Shown: positions 58,725-64,000 of the stretch, piece after piece | Numbering within the stretch: the stretch's first letter is position 1 | How the letters are laid out: the number at the start of each line of letters is the position of its first letter | DNA from: Gigaspora margarita | Taxonomy: Eukaryota; Glomeromycota; Glomeromycetes; Diversisporales; Gigasporaceae | Length of the DNA stretch: 64,000 bases | NCBI GenBank assembly: GCA_009809945.1 | Contig: WTPW01001074.1 | Coordinates: forward strand, 70,726 to 134,725 | Direction of reading: 5' to 3' | The notes under the pieces: generated by a model | The model's input: the letters and a program-made list of their open reading frames with translations, nothing else | Told to the model about the DNA's origin: nothing | Database searches by the model: none | Program-made: the position numbers and the translations under genes

Positions 58725-59128
58725 TATTCAAACTCAAACTAGTTTGCAAACTTCAAACACAAACCCAAATCAAACTCAAATTTAATTAAAAAGTTTGCTT
58801 CAAATCAAACTCAAACATTTTTTTTAATGCCAGTTTGAGTTTGGGTTTGATTTGAAATCAAATCATGGCCTAAAGTTTGATTTGATCCGGGTTTGTAGGA
58901 ACCCTAGGGTGAGGTATAGTATATAGTAAAATTTCACAAGGATTTTTTTTTTAAAAAAAAGGTGGTTTCATAGATAAAATTTTGAGTTAGAAGGTATTTT
59001 TTTAAAAAAAACCAAAACTGACAAAAATTTATATTACACAAGATCTTTATATTATACTGTATTTAAAAATTTTGATTGGCAAAAATCATTGTAGTGTTAA
59101 CACTAGCAGTGCATTTTAGTAAACTTGT

Positions 59129-60081
59129 ATTTTTATATGTAAAATAAAAAATCTTCAAGTTTCAAATCAGTTTATTAGTAATTAAATTGTGCATAGTTAA
59201 TTAGTGATTGTAGATTATTTTCTTTAGATGAATCACAGATCATTAATTAAGATAATCTGAGATATCATTTAATATAGAAGCTATTGTGATTGGGCTTTGA
59301 AAATAACATCTAATATTATCAAATTCTCATTGAATTCTATGATTCTGAATTGTGGCTTGATTTTTTGGTAAAGATAATCTGTACGGTTGTTGAGCTATAA
59401 CTATAGTTTGTAAAAATTTTTATGTATTTTAACACTAGCTTCACTTTATAATATAAGTATTTTTCATTAAGTTTATCAATTTTATTCTGAAAAACTACTA
59501 ATCACTTCTCTATATTATCAAAATAAACCTCCTGACTTTTAGTATCCTTAAGCTCCTTCTTTAACTCTTCTTTAAGGTTTGAAATTTCTAATTACAATAG
59601 ATCTAGCTTTTATCTTGAATTGTAATTTCTTTTTCAAAATATTTAATATAATTCTCTTTTGAGTCTAGATCTTTTTGTAAATTACAAAAATGATTTTTTA
59701 TTGACTTCAACCTGAACTAGTTTACTTTGTTCACTTATAGCTAGTTTAAATATTTAGAAAACAAATTATTGGCTTGTAGCTAAAGGCTATAGTAACTATA
59801 TCTCTTCTTTTAATATATATCAATTCTGAAAAGGTAAAAAATCTTAAAATATCAATTAATTTATAAAAAATCTATTATCAACCTTCCCCTAGCCACACAC
59901 TAACCCTACCCTTAATTATACTTTACTATGATTATTGATTACAGAATTTTTGGATAATATCAGTTATATGTTATCTGGTAATATTATTTATGGTTATAAA
60001 ATTTATCTGTAAACTATGGTTACAAAACAATTAATTCTATTTTTTATAATTTTATTAATAAAATTATTAAAAATATTATAA
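59129..60081. other. No gene seen
   Basis: AT-rich sequence between nested elements. From about 59900 it is the inner part of the right arm of the compound element. Confidence 0.4.
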
Positions 60082-60090
60082 TTCTTAAAT
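60082..60090. repeat. MULE target-site duplication, left
   Basis: TTCTTAAAT, exactly repeated at 61947-61955. Confidence 0.9.
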
Positions 60091-61946
60091 GGGTTTTTCT
60101 AGGCATCTCTGGCCAGAGATATATAGCTTATATATCTTTGGCCTTTTTAGCCAATCAAATAACGAGGACATCACATGACTAAAATTCATGTGTTGATCTG
60201 ACCGCCAATGCAAGGTCAAACGATCATACCCCTATATCACCGAATTCGGATAGATAAGTATATTTTTTTTTTGATTGATAATCATGTTTTGTTTTGTTTT
60301 TTTTTCTTTCATTTCCTCGCTTACTAAATTTTTTTTTACTTAGCTCGTCACCTTTTGTTGATGGTATCACAGTTGGTATCATTATTGGTTTCGCAGTTGG
60401 TGTTGCCATCAGTGTCGCAGTTGGTGTTGTCGTTGGAGTTGTAGTTGGTGTCGTAGTCTTCCCTACGTTGTTTTTTTAGAGTAGTTTCGCGTGTTTTGCT
60501 AGTGTTCTTATGGAGCAATCTTGCATGCGGTTCTGCGCTTGGTCTTGCATCTCTTGTGTGATCTTGCGTGGCCTTGCGTCTTTTGTGTGGTCTTGCGTGA
60601 TCATTTTAAACTGGGGTTTTTTTTTGCTGTGTATTTTTTTTGCTGCTAGTGCTAACACTTAGGTTTGCTTTTTTTTTAGAACTTGGAATTAGGTTTGAAG
60701 CTAGACTTTCTTTTTTTTTTCTTCCTCTTCTCTCTCTTTCTCGCTTTTTGGTGTAATTTTTTTTTTCACTGTTTTTTCCCTGGTGTAAATTCGTCATTAG
60801 AATTGTCGTTCTTGGGTTATTAAATTTTTTTTTCCTGAGTTATAGTTTGTGTGTTTTTCTTTTTGGTACTAANATTCTTTTTTATTGTGCTTTTTGTTTC
60901 TTGGTGTGGATTCGTCGTTGGGGTCATCATTCTTGGAATTATTGGAGTCTTGAATCTAGGTTGGTAATGGAATTTGTATAAGAAGCGGCAAGTATTTTTT
61001 TTTTTTGAGCTATGTTTGTGTCTTTTTTGTTTTGGTGCTAAAATTTTCTTTCGTCAAACTTTTTTCCTAGTATGAATTCATCATTGGAGTCATCATTCTT
61101 GGAATTATTGGAATCTTGAATCCGAGTTGGTAATTGAATAGGCATGAGAATTGGCAAGTAGTTTTTTTTTTTGAGATATGTTTTGTGTTTCTTTCGCTTA
61201 GTACTAACATTTTTTTATTGAACTTTTTCTTGGTGTGAATTCGTCGTTGGAGTCGTCATTCTTGCGATTTATTGGTGTCTTCGTGTTGGAGTCATTGTTT
61301 TTGTAGTTATTAGAGCCTTCGCGTTGGAGTCAGTGTTAGTTTCTCATTTTAAGCTGCTACATTCTTTTTTTTCTATATTAACCAGTGCTTGCTTCTTTCT
61401 TCAGATATGATTTCTTCACTGAAGTTGTCGCGTTATTGACATTCTTGTTGTGGGTTGTGTGATAGTAGTATTTTTGTTATGCAGATGTTGTGTAGTTTTT
61501 TTTTTAATGCANTAGTAGTATGATTCGTTATTCATTACGTATATGTTTCATTTTTTTTTTTAAAAAAATAAATTAATATATTTGTCATTCGTTATGCATA
61601 TGTTACATTTTTTTTAAAAAATAAATAGATGTATTCGTTATTCGTTATGCATACGTTACGTTACGGTTTTTTTTTTAAAAAAAATAATGCATGCGATCGA
61701 TGCAGTAATATCTTTGAAAAAAAGATTTTTTTGTTTTATGTAATTGAATTTGATTGGCTAACCACAGGTTCGGGCACGTGAATAGTTAAGTTCATAAAGT
61801 GAGGTCAGGTCCGCAGTTGCACAAATTCTTCTGACTTGCCAGTGATTTGAAAAAATAGGTCACGTGATTTTTGCTTGTTCTGATTGGCTAATAGGCCAGA
61901 TATATACAGCTTATATATCTCTGGCCCGAGATGCCTAGAAAAACCC
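60091..61946. mobile_element. Non-autonomous MULE-like element, 1.86 kb
   Basis: Inverted ends of about 65 bp begin GGGTTTTTCTAGGCATCTCT and run through GGCCAGAGATATATA and TTAGCCAATCA; the right end is the near complement, ending GAGATGCCTAGAAAAACCC. Perfect 9-bp duplications and long TIRs are diagnostic of Mutator-like elements. There is no transposase. The interior is G/T-rich on the plus strand, with poly-T runs, and recurring GTCGTTGGAGTC and GTTGGTGTCGTAG words. A frame at 60294-60479 codes a Val/Gly repeat (VGVVVGVVVG) that follows from these words. The interior has a composition so different from its surroundings that captured foreign or genic DNA is possible. Confidence 0.88.
60365..60475 (+). 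repeat. GTTGGTRTCGYAG minisatellite in the MULE
   Basis: About seven imperfect copies of a 12-18 bp unit (GTTGGTGTT, GTCGCAGTTGGTGTTGTCG). Divisible by three, it encodes hydrophobic Val/Gly/Ala runs. Confidence 0.65.
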
Positions 61947-62028
61947 TTCTTAAATATTTACCAATAAATACTATTTTCATACTATAAGTAAACTTGTTCT
62001 ATATATAAAAATACTTTATATTAATATA

Positions 62029-62037
62029 CTTTTACTT
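62029..62037. repeat. MULE-like target-site duplication, left
   Basis: CTTTTACTT, exactly repeated at 62787-62795. Confidence 0.85.
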
Positions 62038-62786
62038 AGCATAGCAGAAGTTCGTTTTGATTGGTTGTTAAGATACCCCAGAAAAATTGTCGATCATACC
62101 CCAGATAGAGTACCGGACAAAAATTTTATAACTCTCGAACTTTAAAAAATTAGTCAATATACTCTAAAGACATATTATAAATTTACAATATACTAATTCA
62201 GTTTTGTATTAACAACTTTAATTTGGATTTTACAAGGGTTTTGTTATTTTTTTCACAATAAATACATATAAATGTCTACTAAATAACANNTACGCGACCA
62301 TTCCTAACACTACTATTACTATCACTTATTGTGTTATAAACNTCATATTCACAAACTATATACTTGTACTAAATAAATTATAATCAAAAATATTAAAATA
62401 CGGTTTAGAATAATAGTTCAAAATTATACTTTTCGTAAAAAAAACACAAACAAACTAGTTGAAGCAGAGTCTCTCAATTTCAACTCACCAATTGTTTAGA
62501 CTGCCGAACCACCTTCTGACCTGTCAAAATATTCACCTCTCATTTAGTTTTTGGAACTATTGCATCTTATTGCATCTCAGGTTAAAAAACAATAAGTTTG
62601 AAGGTAAATTATCAACGACTAAAGTTGGTTGTTACATTTTGTATTACAAAAAAAAAGTTTCATATGACACGACGATTTTTACTATTAAAAGTACTTTAAA
62701 AATTACATTTGACTATATAAAAAAAAGATCGTTGCCAATCATATTTATCCTAATAACAGCCAATCAAAACAAACTTCTGCTATGCT
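62038..62786. mobile_element. Second non-autonomous MULE-like element, 749 bp
   Basis: Ends AGCATAGCAGAAGTTCGTTT then TGATTGG, matched by CCAATCAAAACAAACTTCTG then CTATGCT, with a single mismatch over 27 bp. The 9-bp duplication CTTTTACTT is perfect. The ends are unlike those of 60091-61946, so it is a separate MULE family. The 113-residue frame at 62459-62800 runs past the element end and has no domain. Ns at 62289-62290 and 62342. Confidence 0.85.
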
Positions 62787-62947
62787 CTTTTACTTTATAA
62801 TTTAAAATTTTAAAAAAAGATAGTTAATTTTGAATTTTTGATTAAAATTTTCAAAATTAAGCATCTTTTTCTTAAAATTATAAAGTACAAGTATTTGTGG
62901 GGTACTACTGGTGCCCTTTACGATAAAAAGTGCCCTTAACAAATGAA

Positions 62948-63690
62948 ACTACAGAACTTACTTTTCATAATGATAAAGAATTATTTTGTATTAGAATTAT
63001 ATAATTTCTATTATGAATTACTATAAAAAATTCTGTTACAAGCCTACTTGATAGATAATTTGTTGGTTTATATCATGAATTACTATTAAAAATTCTTATA
63101 TAAAACTTGTATGCTATTCTAATAATCGCAATATAGTGTAAGGACTTAATTAGTTCGCATTGGAATTATTATAGTTTCTATCATATATTACTATTATAAA
63201 CCTTACTATTCTGACAATACACAGTATGTAACTCACTAACACATTAATGTTATCCATATTTTAGATAATCTAATTTTCAAGATACAAAGTAAATAAAACT
63301 TGATTTTTTAAATTTTACTACAGAACTCTCTATTCCAGTAGTGATAAAAAGGTGAATTATTTTGTATTGGAATCACTGTAATTTCTATTGTGAATTACTT
63401 TAAGAAATTTTGTTACAAACTTATTTAACAGATAATACATTTTAAGGATGGGTTTGATCAAATTATTGTGGTTTCAATTATGAATTATTGTTAAAAATTC
63501 TTGTACAACTTGCGCACTATTCTAATAATCACAATACAGAATTAATTCACATTGAAATTATTATAGTTTCTATTATGATATTGTTATAAACCTTACTATT
63601 TTGCAATACATAATACGTGACTCACTAATGCATATTATTAATATTATCCACATCTCAGTTAATCCAATTTCAAAGTACAAAATGCACAAA
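62948..63690. repeat. Tandem duplication, unit about 370 bp
   Basis: Unit 1 starts ACTACAGAACTTACTTTTC at 62948 and unit 2 starts ACTACAGAACTCTCTATTCC at 63317. They share TGAATTACTNTAAGAAATT, CTATTCTAATAATCRCAATA and TATAAACCTTACTATTNTG in the same order, diverged by perhaps 15-20%. No coding frame or inverted ends. Confidence 0.75.
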
Positions 63691-63849
63691 ATTCACTTCT
63701 TTAAAAGAAAAGCAATTTGATAGCTGATTCATTAAAAAAATTTAATTGAATTTGCTATATCCAATATTTTGTAATTAGAATGTAGAAAATGTATCAGTTA
63801 TGACAATATGTTAAATCAGCTAATCATTTGCATAAAATTCATTATTTAT

Positions 63850-64000
63850 TCTTTTTTTTTTTTTATATTAAGGTAAGGTTTTGTCTCAATCTTTATTAAC
63901 TTGTAAAAGTGCCTCCCGAGGCAGCTTTGGGTACATTTATATTAATACAAAATTACTCTATATACAAATTATTAAACATATATGAGACTTAGACTAATTT
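63850..64000 (-). mobile_element. Retroelement or gene 3' end, minus strand, cut by window edge
   Basis: The minus strand reads GCTGCCTCGGGAGGCAC (a perfect GC-rich hairpin), TTACAAGTTAATAAAGATTG with a AATAAA signal, and then an A-rich run (63848-63862 as T on plus). This is what the end of a polyadenylated transcript or LINE looks like. Its coding part would lie beyond 64000. Confidence 0.45.

Larger units (their letters stand above)
57332..58906. mobile_element. hAT-like element of TTTGAGT words, 8-bp duplication
   Basis: Ends TAGGGTTCCGAAGTTTGATC and TTTGTAGGAACCCTA, flanked by exact GGGTGAGG copies (57324-57331, 58907-58914). The ends share TAGGGTTCC with the TTTGAAT family but the interior words are TTTGAGTTTGA/TCAAACTCAAA. 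Two family B MITEs account for about 1.1 kb of its 1575 bp. No transposase. Confidence 0.85.
57184..59128. mobile_element. TIR element hosting a hAT-like element
   Basis: ACAAGTTTACTAAAATGCAC on the left and GTGCATTTTAGTAAACTTGT on the right are an exact 20-bp inverted pair flanked by T/A. Next to them lie CACTGGTGTT and AACACTAGCAGTG. Everything from 57332 to 58906 is a later insertion; what remains is about 370 bp of MITE. Confidence 0.75.
55128..62890. mobile_element. Compound nested element with long inverted arms
   Basis: The left arm (TTTAAGAAAAAGATTCTTAA, ATAGAACAAGTTTACTTATA, AGAATTATAATATTTTTTAT from 55128, and then GGATTAATTGGTAACTATAG from 56140) is matched in inverted order by the right arm at about 59900-62890. 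The right arm is itself cut by two MULE-like elements (60091-61946, 62038-62786). The left arm is cut by a hairpin (55310-56112) that carries a hAT-like MITE. Between the arms lies the 57184-59128 element with its own guests. The outer ends and target duplication are not clear, so the full size of the oldest element is inference. Confidence 0.5.

Noticed and set aside
60294..60479. A membrane protein with Val/Gly repeats
   Set aside because: The frame is driven by the GTTGGTGTCG minisatellite inside the MULE-like element.
55128..62890. A single intact Polinton/Maverick-like element with long inverted arms
   Set aside because: No polymerase B, integrase, ATPase or capsid frames are present; the length is due to nested MITEs and MULEs.

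Overview
The window looks like a repeat-saturated, very AT-rich eukaryotic nuclear segment. It most likely comes from an arbuscular mycorrhizal fungus (Glomeromycotina, Rhizophagus-like). The clues are a tiny secreted LysM protein, a decayed Sel1-repeat gene, short GT-AG introns, non-LTR retrotransposons whose RT/RNase H motifs resemble those I know from AMF genomes, and dense MITEs. The species call is inference. N runs (17.7, 43.2, 49.2, 51.8, 61-62 kb) show a draft assembly.

Region by region. 0-5 kb: a pogo-like MITE, a minus-strand Sel1-repeat pseudogene and a hairpin MITE. 5.7-10.2 kb: one large minus-strand pseudogene split by three inverted-repeat elements. 10.2-13.3 kb: a simple-repeat promoter-side region and the one clean gene, a 77-residue secreted LysM protein (12357-12590). 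14-19 kb: a hAT-like transposase relic, tRNA-derived SINE heads, a solo-LTR-like repeat (17324-18012) and a two-exon pseudogene (18451-18984). 20-25 kb: a G/T-skewed stretch, a broken minus-strand hypothetical gene, a 439-bp palindrome, and a second copy of the LTR that has received a 1.2-kb LINE-derived insertion with 14-bp target-site duplications. 26-32 kb: MITEs of several superfamilies with diagnostic duplications.

32356-40560 is a full-length LINE (ORF1 with an RRM-like fold, APE-type endonuclease, RT, RNase H, zinc-finger tail, poly-A) between 15-bp duplications, with a MITE nested in its 3' part. 41366-44826 is a second, 5'-truncated LINE with 14-bp duplications and three nested MITEs. 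45-55 kb is mostly gene-free. 55.1-62.9 kb is a nest of elements several layers deep, including two non-autonomous MULE-like elements with perfect 9-bp duplications and a hAT-like element carrying two TA-flanked MITEs. The end holds a 370-bp tandem duplication and the 3' end of a minus-strand retroelement running out of the window.

Most coding traces are dead. The only gene I would expect to be functional is the LysM protein; the 21.4-22.1 kb gene may be. A recurring pattern is that in-frame stops in the LINEs and in unrelated pseudogenes fall mainly where tryptophan is expected (TGG to TAG or TGA). This suggests G-to-A change on the coding strand.
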